A stretch of DNA of 64,000 nucleotides, taken from positions 5,063,501 to 5,127,500 of the forward strand of contig NZ_CP030117.1 of the NCBI RefSeq assembly GCF_001039275.2. Reading direction: 5' to 3'. Under the pieces are notes generated by a model that worked only from the letters and a program-made list of their open reading frames with translations, searched no databases and was not told the origin of the DNA. The translations under genes were made by a program, and so were the position numbers. This document shows, one piece after another, positions 25,811 through 34,063 of this stretch. The DNA comes from Brevibacillus brevis (lineage in GTDB: Bacteria > Bacillota > Bacilli > Brevibacillales > Brevibacillaceae). The first letter of the stretch is position 1. Each line of letters begins with the position of its first letter.

Positions 25811-26734
25811 TTAAATTCCCCCCTGGTAAATTTTCTTGCTTAGATAACGTTCGCTGCCGTCGGCAAACAGTGTAACGATATTAGTCCCTGGAGCTGCTTC
25901 TCTTGCTTCGCGCAGTGCCGCTGCCATGGCTGCACCTGAGGAGCTGCCTACGAGCAATCCTTCCTTGGCAGCCAACTGCTTGACCAGATCGAATGCTTCT
26001 ACATCGAGAATCGTGTGAATGGCGTTGAAGTAGCTCGTATCCATGAACGGAGGCAAAAACTCCATGCCGATCCCTTCTGTTTTATGCGGGCCGGATTCTC
26101 CCCCATTCAAGATGGAACCTTCTGGCTCGACAATGACCGTTTTCACGTTTGGGTTTTGTTCCTTCAAGTAACGAGCAGCACCCATGAAAGTACCGCCAGA
26201 GCCTGCACCTGCCACAAATACGTTTACTTGGCCGTCCATTTGACTCCAAATTTCCGGACCTGTTGTCTTGTAGTGTGCGTCTGGATTCGCCGGGTTAGCA
26301 AATTGCTGTGGAACAAAAGCACCCGGAATCGATTCTGCGAGTTCTTTTGCCTTGGCGATTGCACCCTTAATCCCCAACTCTGTCGGTGTATTGACAACTT
26401 CTGCTCCGAGGGCACGCATCAGCTCTTGCTTTTCCTCGGAAAACTTCGCTGGTACGCAGAAGATGACTTTATAACCAGTTCCTACAGCGGCCAGCGCTAC
26501 ACCAATTCCTGTATTTCCTGCTGTCGGTTCGATAATGGTACCACCTGGGGCCAATTGGCCGTTCTCTTCTGCGGCACGAATCAATTCCATGCCGAGTCTG
26601 TCTTTTACGCTGCCTCCTGGGTTAAAATACTCCAGCTTGGCGAACAAGCGGACACCCTCAGGGAGCTCAAATTGTGTAATTTCGACGATCGGCGTATTAC
26701 CAATCAGTTCCTTCACATTGCGAAATACGTTCAC
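25811..26734 (-). CDS. mccA: O-acetylserine-dependent cystathionine beta-synthase
   Basis: A 307-residue fold-type II PLP enzyme that joins homocysteine to O-acetylserine to make cystathionine. LEYFNPGGSVKDR carries the PLP lysine (about residue 42), PTAGNTGIGVALAA replaces the SGNTG loop of ordinary cysteine synthases and points to the MccA subgroup, and GAGSGGTFMG binds the cofactor phosphate. Operon with mccB. GTG start with AAGGAG 11 bases upstream. Start of the transcript is likely at the TATAAT promoter upstream. Confidence 0.9.
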   Translation of the reverse strand: MNVFRNVKELIGNTPIVEITQFELPEGVRLFAKLEYFNPGGSVKDRLGMELIRAAEENGQLAPGGTIIEPTAGNTGIGVALAAVGTGYKVIFCVPAKFSEEKQELMRALGAEVVNTPTELGIKGAIAKAKELAESIPGAFVPQQFANPANPDAHYKTTGPEIWSQMDGQVNVFVAGAGSGGTFMGAARYLKEQNPNVKTVIVEPEGSILNGGESGPHKTEGIGMEFLPPFMDTSYFNAIHTILDVEAFDLVKQLAAKEGLLVGSSSGAAMAAALREAREAAPGTNIVTLFADGSERYLSKKIYQGGI

Positions 26735-26779
26735 GAAGATCTGACTCCTTATATTGAAGTACTTGCTTCTTTCTTTTTC

Positions 26780-26810
26780 ATTATAACATGCAAAGATTAC
26801 AAAAAGTCCA
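26780..26810 (-). promoter_or_regulatory. Candidate promoter of mccA-mccB
   Basis: TATAAT (minus strand) at 26780-26785 with a weak -35 TGGACT 19 bases upstream. Confidence 0.45.
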
Positions 26811-26866
26811 TGCTACTAAACTTCGGTGTGTCGGCTGAACTTCAAAGTGTCAACAGGGCATGTAAG

Positions 26867-26886
26867 CCATGGATTTCTCTCCATGG
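26867..26886. repeat. Inverted repeat at the yutI promoter
   Basis: CCATGGA, 6-base spacer, TCCATGG. It ends 7 bases before the -10 of yutI, so it overlaps where a -35 would lie. Operator candidate. Confidence 0.5.
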
Positions 26887-26892
26887 TATGAT

Positions 26893-26898
26893 TATAAT
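26893..26898 (+). promoter_or_regulatory. -10 of yutI
   Basis: Perfect TATAAT 34 bases before the yutI ATG. Confidence 0.5.
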
Positions 26899-26931
26899 AA
26901 AGGAGAGGTTTTGGAAAGGAGTGAATGTAAC

Positions 26932-27159
26932 ATGGATATCATGGATCAAGTACAAGAAGTTCTCGATAAACTGCGCCCTTACCTGCAACGTGACGGCGGA
27001 GACGTTCAACTCGTTGATGTAGAAGATGGCATCGTGAAGCTGCGCCTGATGGGTGCTTGCGGTAGCTGCCCTTCCTCTACCATCACCCTGAAAGCAGGAA
27101 TCGAGCGTGCACTGGTGGAAGAAATCCCAGGCATCAAAGAAGTCCAACAAGTATTCTAA
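26932..27159 (+). CDS. NifU-like Fe-S scaffold, YutI type
   Basis: A 75-residue C-terminal-NifU-domain protein that carries an Fe-S cluster between subunits: [20 protein letters not shown] followed by [18 protein letters not shown], with the cluster-binding CxxC. Start at the ATG (MDIMDQ) behind AAAGGAG; a longer frame upstream begins within the operator region and is unlikely. Divergent from mccA, ends at a strong terminator. Confidence 0.92.
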   Translation: MDIMDQVQEVLDKLRPYLQRDGGDVQLVDVEDGIVKLRLMGACGSCPSSTITLKAGIERALVEEIPGIKEVQQVF

Positions 27160-27176
27160 TCCAGTCACATCGACAT

Positions 27177-27212
27177 GAAAGCAGCTACAGCAAACGCGTA
27201 GCTGCTTTTTTC
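27177..27212 (+). terminator. Terminator after yutI
   Basis: AAAGCAGCTAC/GTAGCTGCTTT, 9-base loop, T6. It reaches the stop codon of the convergent hydrolase. Confidence 0.9.
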
Positions 27213-28131
27213 ATTTCCCCTTCTCCCTTCCTTTTTCCAAAAAAGCAATGACGCGCTTCCCGTATTCCTCAGGAACTAACGCATAGCTGCGGACGTGACC
27301 CGCTCGCGGTACGATCCAAATCTCGGAATCTTCGTCCTGGGTCAGCTCAAAGAGTCGTTCGCTATTAACCAGTGGGATCGTCGTATCACCTGTCCCGTGT
27401 ATAAAAAGAATCGGTTTGTTCGCTTGCTGGACTGCCTGATACGGATTGACATCTCGCGGGTTGGCACCCAGCAAAACAGGACACAAGGTAAGGATGAGCC
27501 AGTTGAATGGAAAGCGGGGCAGGCCCGTCCACTGCGGCAAGTTCTCAGCCAAGTATTCACGCAAGGAATAGAACGGTGAATCTGCCACAATCGCAGTGAT
27601 GCGTTCATCCACTCCGCCCACCATCAAGGAGGTTGCCGCCCCCATAGAAAACCCGACGAGACCGAGTGTGTGCTCCGGATTCTTCGCTGCTGCAAAATCG
27701 ATGGCCCCAAGCAGGTCTTGCTGTTCTCGAAGACCAATCGTCGTCAGTGCTTTGCTGGACTCCCCTGCATTGCGAAAGTCGAACATCAATACATCAAAGC
27801 CAGCTTGAACCAGTCTTGCCGCCAGAGACAATGCTGGCAAGTGTGGCTCTAATCGGTTTTGACTGTACCCGTGAGCAAAGACCAGCGTCTTTCCATTCGA
27901 AACCCGCCCATTTTTTTCTGCGGACAAGTACCATCCAGCCAACGAAATCTTTGTTTCCCTGCTCGAAAAAGCAACGGGCTCCACCTGTTCGATTCCATAA
28001 TCTCGGGGTTCCATGTGAATCGGTTTTCGTACAGGATGCGTCAAGCGCCAGGTTACGTGAAACGAAACAGCTACTGCTGCAATCAAGAGAAGCGTGAAGA
28101 GTCCTGAAATCAAAACAAAGAACGTGTTCAT
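27211..28131 (-). CDS. Alpha/beta hydrolase (S33/BAAT-like), membrane-anchored
   Basis: A 306-residue protein with an N-terminal transmembrane segment (VLISGLFTLLLIAAVAVSFHV), then an alpha/beta hydrolase domain: oxyanion strand VFAHGYSQNR, nucleophile elbow VGFSMGAATS (Ser near 165), acid in IHGTGDTTIP and His in PRAGHVRSY. The substrate is unknown. The start ATG overlaps the stop of the upstream 2-hydroxyacid dehydrogenase gene by ATGA (28128-28131), so it is the last gene of the yutH operon. Confidence 0.87.
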   Translation of the reverse strand: MNTFFVLISGLFTLLLIAAVAVSFHVTWRLTHPVRKPIHMEPRDYGIEQVEPVAFSSRETKISLAGWYLSAEKNGRVSNGKTLVFAHGYSQNRLEPHLPALSLAARLVQAGFDVLMFDFRNAGESSKALTTIGLREQQDLLGAIDFAAAKNPEHTLGLVGFSMGAATSLMVGGVDERITAIVADSPFYSLREYLAENLPQWTGLPRFPFNWLILTLCPVLLGANPRDVNPYQAVQQANKPILFIHGTGDTTIPLVNSERLFELTQDEDSEIWIVPRAGHVRSYALVPEEYGKRVIAFLEKGREKGK

Positions 28132-29087
28132 ACGGCAGTTAGTGGTCCCCTTCCACTTAGCACCGCTACGATATTAGCAGCAGCCAGCCTCGCCATCTCA
28201 GCCCTCGTTTGCATAGTTGCACTACCGATATGTGGCAATGCGACTACATTCGGCAGTCGCAAGAGCGGGTTATCCATCGGGACAGGCTCGACCGCAAAAA
28301 CGTCCAGACCTGCCGCCCAAATTTTTTTATCTACCAACGCTTGGTACAGTGCGGACTCATCGACTGTCCCACCACGAGAAACATTGATAAACACAGCCGT
28401 TTCTTTCATGAGCGAAAATTGTTTTTCCCCCATCAACATGCGTGTGTCCTCTGTCAGTGGTGTAAGCAGAATGACGTAATCGGACTCTTGCAGAAGCTCC
28501 GCCAAATCAGCATACCGTGCTCCTGTCTCTTGCTCAGCCTGCGGTTTGCGATTCCGGTTGTGATACAAAATCCGCATGCCAAATCCTTTGGCGCGTCTCG
28601 CAACCGCTTCCCCAATTCGCCCCATCCCAATAATCCCGAGAGTCGAGCCATATACATTTTGCCCAGCCATGAGGGTCGGACTCCACGATGTCCATTCCCC
28701 CTGCAATAAAAACCGATTGGCTTCCGTCAATCTGCGTCCTGTTGCCATCAATAAAGCGAAAGCCAAATCGGCTGTAGACTCTGTCAGCACATCGGGCGTG
28801 TTGGTTACGATGACCTCGTGTCGTCTGCACGCTTCCAAATCAATATTGTCGTAACCGACCGCCATGTTCGCCACGACGCGGAGTCGTTTTGTACACGCCA
28901 AAAATTCCTCGTCCACTCGTTCTGTCAGCATGGTCAAGACGGCATCTACATGTTCAATCTTTTCCAGCAACAATTCACGCGGGATCGGCGTATTTTTTGT
29001 CCATTGCTCGACCTGAGCTACTTTTTCAAGCATCGCGATCACTTCAGGGTTGAGTTTCCTCGTAACGAAAACTTGTTGCTTGCTCAT
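28128..29087 (-). CDS. 2-hydroxyacid dehydrogenase (glyoxylate/hydroxypyruvate reductase-like)
   Basis: A 319-residue NAD(P)-dependent D-2-hydroxyacid dehydrogenase. Substrate domain with NMAVGYDNID; nucleotide motif LGIIGMGRIGEAVARRAKGF; catalytic Arg in NVSRGGTVDE, Glu in GLDVFAVEPVP, and His in LPHIGSAT. Pattern is close to glyoxylate/hydroxypyruvate reductase B. ATG behind GGAGGAAAAAAG; it lies inside the 3' end of yutH (44-base overlap). The operon link to a spore coat gene is conserved only by position here. Confidence 0.88.
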   Translation of the reverse strand: MSKQQVFVTRKLNPEVIAMLEKVAQVEQWTKNTPIPRELLLEKIEHVDAVLTMLTERVDEEFLACTKRLRVVANMAVGYDNIDLEACRRHEVIVTNTPDVLTESTADLAFALLMATGRRLTEANRFLLQGEWTSWSPTLMAGQNVYGSTLGIIGMGRIGEAVARRAKGFGMRILYHNRNRKPQAEQETGARYADLAELLQESDYVILLTPLTEDTRMLMGEKQFSLMKETAVFINVSRGGTVDESALYQALVDKKIWAAGLDVFAVEPVPMDNPLLRLPNVVALPHIGSATMQTRAEMARLAAANIVAVLSGRGPLTAV

Positions 29088-30129
29088 CTTTTTTCCTCCA
29101 CAACCAATCAATTTGTGGAATGGATACGTCATAATGCCGTGCAATGAATAGCGGGTACTTTCGAAGTCCTTCTTCCATTTTGGTTAGCTCGTCTTCCAAC
29201 TGCGTTTGCCATGCTTGAATGTTGACTTCCTGACGCTCTTCTACCGGCAACTCCATATAGGTCTCCACGAGCTTCAAAAACCTGCCTGGGTAGAGCATGA
29301 GCGCAAAAATCACGGCATATTCATCTGGCTGTAGAGCAGACACGCTGTTGTAGCCGTCGAGAAAGCTGGTCACAGCCTCTTCATTCCAGCCGTTTCGCTT
29401 TGTCTCGGCTTTGATCCACTGCCCCACGTCACGAGTGCGCATATCAAGAACCCAGTTCCATTCACCTGCCATTAGACGTACATCCTTCTCTTTCCATAGC
29501 ATATACCCTTGATCAAAATTTTGGTAGGCTACTTTCCCGAGACTAGCTGTTTCCTTCACGACTTTGTCGTATCCAGCATCCAACAAATATTGAACGGACA
29601 ATTCACCGAGCTGAGTAATGTACGTGAAGCAAGTCAACAAATATTCATCCATTGGCGCGAGCTCTACATTTTCCTCATCCATCTCATCCCGATACTCATT
29701 AAAATTCCGTAGCTTTTTGCGCCACGTGCTCGGCCAGTTGCCAAGAGAGCTAAAGGGGATAAACATCTTGTCAGATGAAAAATCACTCGTGGCCAGGTGG
29801 AACTGTGCGAGTGATTGGCCACTGGCATAATATGGATTGTCGGGTACCGCTTCCCGCACGCCTCTGTATAAATAGTAAAGCTGCTCATCATCAACGATGT
29901 GAGCCTGCCCGCTTGTTGTGTTCACCAGCTTTAACAAGCGAATGTTCTGCTGTTGACTCAAATGCTGTTTTACTTTCTCAATAAACTTGCTTTTGTATTT
30001 ATATCCGGCTGGCGCCTCGAACAAGTAGTAAAGGCCTCGATCCGTTTCCAGTACCTTGCTTGCCCCCGTCGTGCGATATCCCTGGAGTTCAAATCCGTAC
30101 TTCTCCTGAAGAAGCTCTTTTTCTTCCAT
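29044..30129 (-). CDS. yutH: Spore coat-associated kinase-like protein, YutH type
   Basis: A 361-residue protein of the CotS/YutH group, distantly related to aminoglycoside phosphotransferase-like kinases. It has YYLFEAPAGYKYKSKFIEK, a LAQFHLATSD helix, and DKVVKETASLGKVAYQNFDQ, but the catalytic loop (HGD/DxDxx of kinases) is not clear: GEWNWVLDMRTRDVGQWIK matches the YutH version. ATG (MEEKELLQ) behind AAGGAGG; the frame extends 13 codons up to another ATG without a site. First gene of a three-gene operon. Confidence 0.82.
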   Translation of the reverse strand: MEEKELLQEKYGFELQGYRTTGASKVLETDRGLYYLFEAPAGYKYKSKFIEKVKQHLSQQQNIRLLKLVNTTSGQAHIVDDEQLYYLYRGVREAVPDNPYYASGQSLAQFHLATSDFSSDKMFIPFSSLGNWPSTWRKKLRNFNEYRDEMDEENVELAPMDEYLLTCFTYITQLGELSVQYLLDAGYDKVVKETASLGKVAYQNFDQGYMLWKEKDVRLMAGEWNWVLDMRTRDVGQWIKAETKRNGWNEEAVTSFLDGYNSVSALQPDEYAVIFALMLYPGRFLKLVETYMELPVEERQEVNIQAWQTQLEDELTKMEEGLRKYPLFIARHYDVSIPQIDWLWRKKDEQATSFRYEETQP

Positions 30130-30226
30130 ACAGTCGTTCACCCTCCTTGCATACTGCTCTTCTGGCATTGTATGTCGTTAGATCGGGATAGGTGCCTATC
30201 TGTATGCAGATACTAGATACATTCAT

Positions 30227-30255
30227 GCCGACTTTCCGGTGGCTGAAAAGTCGGC
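30227..30255. repeat. Hairpin in the yutH-yutG divergent region
   Basis: GCCGACTTT/AAAGTCGGC, 11-base loop (TCCGGTGGCTG-like), then TTTC. No gene ends here, so it is not an ordinary terminator. A very similar hairpin is at 34679. Confidence 0.6.
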
Positions 30256-30293
30256 TTTCTGAACACGCACGTTAAAAAGGAGGAACGACAAGC

Positions 30294-30809
30294 ATGGGTG
30301 AGCATCCACTAAATAGCGAGAGTTGTCTGGACTTCGTGATTGAGCTGTTGGAAAAACGAGGAGTCAGTATGAACGACATTGCTGAAATTGTCATGTTCCT
30401 ACAGTCAAAATACATCCCGGACATCACCTTGGACATTTGTCTGGACAGTGTTGCTGCTGTCTTGAAAAAACGCGAGGTCCAAAACGCGTTACTGACCGGG
30501 ATTCAACTCGACATCTTCGCCGAACAAAAGCAGCTACTGCCTCCGCTTCAGGCGATTATTGAAGCAGATGAGCCTCTATATGGTATAGACGAGGTACTCG
30601 CCCTCGCCATCGTCAACCTATACGGGAGCATCGGATTCACCAACTTTGGTTATGTAGACAAGCTAAAGCACGGCAAGCTCGCCGATCTCAACGACAAGCG
30701 TAATGGTGTCCATACTTTTTTGGACGACCTCGTCGGTGCGGTCGCAGCCGCCGCCTCCAGTCGTATTGCCCACCGCCAGAAGCAGCAGGAGGAATGCGCA
30801 GAATCATAA
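30294..30809 (+). CDS. yutG: YutG, phosphatidylglycerophosphatase A-related
   Basis: A 171-residue protein of the LtrC/YutG group, related to phosphatidylglycerophosphatase A. It has helices LDFVIELLEKRGVSMNDIAE and DEVLALAIVNLYGSIGFTNFGYVDK, and TFLDDLVGAVAAA near the C-terminus. The family is grouped with PgpA by sequence, but unlike PgpA it lacks clear transmembrane segments. ATG seven bases after AAAGGAGG. The stop overlaps the stop of convergent yutF by six bases (30804-30809). Confidence 0.85.
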   Translation: MGEHPLNSESCLDFVIELLEKRGVSMNDIAEIVMFLQSKYIPDITLDICLDSVAAVLKKREVQNALLTGIQLDIFAEQKQLLPPLQAIIEADEPLYGIDEVLALAIVNLYGSIGFTNFGYVDKLKHGKLADLNDKRNGVHTFLDDLVGAVAAAASSRIAHRQKQQEECAES

Positions 30810-31583
30810 TGAGATTCGTTGCTGCCATTCAGGCAAATCTGCCGCAATATGGGTAGGCGCAGCGTGATGCTTGTCTGCTTCTTCGCGTGTGGAATAGCCT
30901 GTCAAAACAAGTAGGCTGTCCAAGCCGCTGTTGGCACCTGCCTCAATGTCCGTATATAAATTGTCCCCGACAATCAGCGTGTCTGCCGCAGCAGTACCAA
31001 GCTGATCCAGCGCGTAACGGACGATGATAGACTCTGGTTTGCCCATCACGATTGGTTTGGTCGACGACGCAACTGAGACGGCTGCCACCAGTGAACCATT
31101 GCCGGGGAACAGACCGGCATCCGTTGGCAGGGCTGCATCTGCATTTGTAGCGATAAAAGTGGCTCCTGCACGGATCGCGCGCGCGGCGATCGCCAGCTTT
31201 TCATATGTAAAAGCCCGGTCAATCCCGACAATGACATAAGCCGGATCTTCTTCTGTAATCACATAGCCTGCATCCGTCAGCTGATCATGCAAGCCTGCCT
31301 CTCCAATCACGTAGACGCGTGTACCCGCTGGTGCCTGCTCTCGTAAATAGGTAGCGGTCGCCATGCTTGTGGTATACACGTCCCGAGCCTGTGCTTCTAT
31401 ACCCATTGCTACCAACCGTTCTGCGACGTGCTGTGCAGAGGCTGAAGAATTGTTGGTCAGGAACAAATACGGAATCTGATGTGTTTTTAAGTGGGTGATG
31501 AATGCTGCGGCTCCCGGAATCGCTTCTTTTCCCCGATAAATCGTCCCATCCAGATCAAGCAAGTAGCCTTTATATTGCTTCAC
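30804..31583 (-). CDS. yutF: HAD hydrolase, NagD/YutF type
   Basis: A 259-residue class IIA HAD phosphatase. Motif I YLLDLDGTIYRG (nucleophile Asp near residue 11), motif II FLTNNSS, motif III lysine in MGKPES, motif IV VGDNLYTDIEAG. Likely a sugar or nucleotide phosphatase; substrate not known. The GTG start (VKQYKGYLLDLDG) is preferred by comparison with the normal N-terminus of the family; an upstream TTG at 31625 behind AGGGGAG is an alternative. Convergent with yutG, overlapping stop codons. Confidence 0.9.
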   Translation of the reverse strand: MKQYKGYLLDLDGTIYRGKEAIPGAAAFITHLKTHQIPYLFLTNNSSASAQHVAERLVAMGIEAQARDVYTTSMATATYLREQAPAGTRVYVIGEAGLHDQLTDAGYVITEEDPAYVIVGIDRAFTYEKLAIAARAIRAGATFIATNADAALPTDAGLFPGNGSLVAAVSVASSTKPIVMGKPESIIVRYALDQLGTAAADTLIVGDNLYTDIEAGANSGLDSLLVLTGYSTREEADKHHAAPTHIAADLPEWQQRISL

Positions 31584-31663
31584 TTTGGTCCATCTCCCAT
31601 CTGTTGTCGTAAGCCGGTTGTACAAGCTCTCCCCTCTTAGTGTAAACCTTCGTCCTTCCTATC

Positions 31664-31706
31664 GCAAAAAAACAGGAAACGGTCTTCCACCGCTTCCTGC
31701 TTTTTG
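31664..31706 (-). terminator. Terminator after the secreted phosphoesterase
   Basis: CAGGAAGCGG/CCGTTTCCTG stem followed by T7 on the minus strand; 64 bases after the stop. Confidence 0.85.
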
Positions 31707-31770
31707 TCTAAATCGTCTCTTTCTCTCATCGCCACAATTCTAACCAGCCGAACAATCCACGTCAGTCCCG

Positions 31771-33012
31771 TTATTTTTTGAATTTGACCATGATTGGCGT
31801 GCCGTCTTCCAGGTTCATTTCCCCTTTATGACGGACATACACGACCTGGTTTCCTGGAAATGTCGGTGGATTTTCGGGATCAAAATCCCGCCAGTTTTTT
31901 TGCTTGCCAACTGCGTACTCCATATATTGCGTCGCGTTGACAAGCACATTATTATCATCATCCGCCTGTACATCCGGCGGCAACTGCTCGATTTTTCCAT
32001 TACGGATGCCGAGCTTCTTAATTACTTTGTCGTGTTGGTAGTCATATGCTTGGATGACGACATCATTACCGTACACTTGCAAGCGCAGCCCTTGCTTGAA
32101 AGCCCCTCCATCCGGCGTGACCTTTTCGCCCCCGTCTGGACCGGCTGACATCCATCCCGTTTCAATGCCAGCCGTGTTTACGACGGTAAAGCCGCGTTTG
32201 TCTCCGCCTTTGACTTTCTTTTTGCCTGCCCAGTCCGGCAGGTTCAGGTCCCAATGGGTGTGGCTTGAGAAGAAAACAACTTGCGGATAGTCTTTCAAGA
32301 TGTCAAGGAGCTTGTCCACATTCAGGTAATCGTTCTTGTATGGATTTTGTCTGGAGCCCGAGATACTGTCCGGGAGCACATGATGGGAGAATACAAAAAT
32401 GGGCTTATTCTTGTCCTTCTTACTATAACGCTTCAGATTATCCTTCAGCCAATCCAGTTGCTCGTCGCTCATGTATACTTCATCCCACAATTTTGGATCG
32501 TGGTATTTCATGTATTTTTCTGTACCGAGGAAGAGAAAGGGATATCCATTGATTTCTTTTTGGTGATAGACTTTGTCTTCTCCGCTAAATTGGTAAAAGT
32601 TATCGAACAACTCTTCTTCCGTTGTGCCGTTTGGCCAGCTACTTTGTGCAAGCGTTTGGGGATTTTTCCACTTCGGCACATAAAACTCATGATTACCGAT
32701 GCTGTACCACACGTTTTCAGGATGAGGATTTTTATCGAGCACATCTTGCACGGCTTGATATTCAAAATCGTAACCGCGAGGAGTAATATCACCGTTAATG
32801 ATCAGCGCTTCGGACTTTGGATTTTCCTCATGGATGTCTTGCAAAACGTGATCAAAATCTCGGAGGTCTCCTTGGATGTCACTGATCACGTCAAAGGTCA
32901 TCGTCATCTTTTTCTTAGAAAAGTTTTCTTTTGCATGAGCGGAATCAACGACTGGCAGAATTCCACCCAACAAGATGGCAGAAGCAGCGATACTTGATAC
33001 CATTTTTTTCAT
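31771..33012 (-). CDS. Secreted calcineurin-type phosphoesterase with C-terminal DUF4073-like domain
   Basis: A 413-residue exported protein: signal peptide (AASAILLGGILPVVDSAHA), then a metallophosphoesterase domain with VISDIQGD (D-x-Q instead of D-x-H), INGDITP, SIGNHEFY, FSHHVLPD and SSHTHWDL, and a small C-terminal strand-rich domain (about 340-413, with YVRHKGEMNLEDG). ATG follows GGAGAG. Upstream is a Pho-box-like triple repeat, which would make it a phosphate-scavenging enzyme induced by starvation. Monocistronic. Confidence 0.87.
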   Translation of the reverse strand: MKKMVSSIAASAILLGGILPVVDSAHAKENFSKKKMTMTFDVISDIQGDLRDFDHVLQDIHEENPKSEALIINGDITPRGYDFEYQAVQDVLDKNPHPENVWYSIGNHEFYVPKWKNPQTLAQSSWPNGTTEEELFDNFYQFSGEDKVYHQKEINGYPFLFLGTEKYMKYHDPKLWDEVYMSDEQLDWLKDNLKRYSKKDKNKPIFVFSHHVLPDSISGSRQNPYKNDYLNVDKLLDILKDYPQVVFFSSHTHWDLNLPDWAGKKKVKGGDKRGFTVVNTAGIETGWMSAGPDGGEKVTPDGGAFKQGLRLQVYGNDVVIQAYDYQHDKVIKKLGIRNGKIEQLPPDVQADDDNNVLVNATQYMEYAVGKQKNWRDFDPENPPTFPGNQVVYVRHKGEMNLEDGTPIMVKFKK

Positions 33013-33145
33013 TACGGATCTCTCCTCATCTGTTTTTCGTCACGACGCCCATACGAATTACCAATATTAACCTGATACCCCCGCCTTTCCGTTGTTTTTC
33101 TGTGTGTTTTGTTGTTTCTTTACACCATAAATAGTAGATGTCCAA

Positions 33146-33173
33146 CATAAAGAAAACGTTAAACCAACATTAA
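33146..33173 (-). promoter_or_regulatory. Pho-box-like triple repeat (PhoP binding)
   Basis: On the minus strand three hexamers at exactly 11-base steps: TTAATG, TTAACG, TTTATG (plus positions 33168-33173, 33157-33162, 33146-33151). Each matches the PhoP consensus TT(A/C/T)A(C/T)A at five of six bases. It lies 134-161 bases upstream of the phosphoesterase start. The remainder of the gap 33013-33322 holds two terminators and no gene. Confidence 0.6.
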
Positions 33174-33221
33174 GATTGCTAGAATGGAGCAAAAAGGTAC
33201 TTAATGCCTGCCTGAGTATAG

Positions 33222-33255
33222 AAAAAAAGACACAGGACCCTAACCGAATCCTGTG
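33222..33255 (-). terminator. Second of two tandem terminators after the regulator gene
   Basis: CACAGGA/TCCTGTG stem followed by TCT7 on the minus strand. Confidence 0.75.
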
Positions 33256-33278
33256 CCGTGGAAATCTTGTAAACAAAA

Positions 33279-33309
33279 GAAAAAAATCCACCCAACTCGA
33301 GTGGACTTT
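33279..33309 (-). terminator. First of two tandem terminators after the regulator gene
   Basis: TCCAC/GTGGA stem extended by G-T pairs, followed by T7 on the minus strand, 14 bases after the stop. Confidence 0.8.
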
Positions 33310-33322
33310 CGTTATGGCTAGC

Positions 33323-33952
33323 TTATTTCGCTTCTTTGATGTGAAACACGCATTTGTCTCCGCCTTTTGCCATGCACGTGGTTTGCTCGACATTGGCATT
33401 CAAAACCCGGCGGAACAAGGAAAGCTCACAGCTACACGCTTGGTTGAATTCACGGGCTACTTGCGAGATTGGGCAATTGAACTCCTGAATCCGATAACCG
33501 TCTCCATTTTCGTCCTTTTCCCATTCCACCATGTATCCTTTATCGTTTTGCAGCTCGGCCAACTTGGCTACACGATTTTCCAAGTCACCTTGCATGTGGG
33601 AGCGATAAGTCTCCTCCAAGCGATTCTCGCGGCGTCTAAATAGCATCTCTATTTTGGACAAACCGTCGATTTCCTTTATGTCCTGTAAAAAATCTAATGT
33701 CAAATGAGAATAATTGCGCGGGAACAGTTCGTCTGCTTCCTGCGACAATGAATAAACATTCGTTGGGCGCCCCATCGCTTGGCGAACAAGCGTAGACTTG
33801 ATCAAATTATCTCTCTCCAGGGTGTTCAAATGACGTCGAACCGCCATTTCCGTAATCCCTAGCTCGACGGCCATGTCGCTGACAGGGAGTGAACCTTTGA
33901 CCTTGAGCATGTGCAGGATTTGATCACGAGTGGACGTTCCTTCGTTTGTCAT
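33323..33952 (-). CDS. Fe-S-type transcriptional regulator (SufR-like)
   Basis: A 209-residue regulator. The N-terminal winged helix-turn-helix is PVSDMAVELGITEMAVRRHL followed by the wing LVRQAMGRPTNVYSLS. The C-terminal half carries five cysteines: C-x12-C-x-C-x17-C-x7-C within NCPISQVAREFNQACSC and TTCMAKGGDKCVF. SufR uses a C-x12-C-x13-C-x14-C set to hold an Fe-S cluster; here the first pair matches and the others differ. An Fe-S or metal sensing role is inferred. ATG behind AAAGGA; upstream GTG is too close to the site. Confidence 0.8.
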   Translation of the reverse strand: MTNEGTSTRDQILHMLKVKGSLPVSDMAVELGITEMAVRRHLNTLERDNLIKSTLVRQAMGRPTNVYSLSQEADELFPRNYSHLTLDFLQDIKEIDGLSKIEMLFRRRENRLEETYRSHMQGDLENRVAKLAELQNDKGYMVEWEKDENGDGYRIQEFNCPISQVAREFNQACSCELSLFRRVLNANVEQTTCMAKGGDKCVFHIKEAK

Positions 33953-34063
33953 ACGTATCACCGTCCTTTCTCCCTATTGTAGTGGATGAAGACGTTTTAG
34001 TAAACAAACGAAAGTCTTTTGTATAAAATATCCGCTACGTTGGTGATAGATTGAAAGCACTTT

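Noticed and set aside
26015-27022. Open frame of 335 codons on the plus strand
   Set aside because: Runs antisense through mccA and out of frame across the yutI promoter; no recognisable domain.
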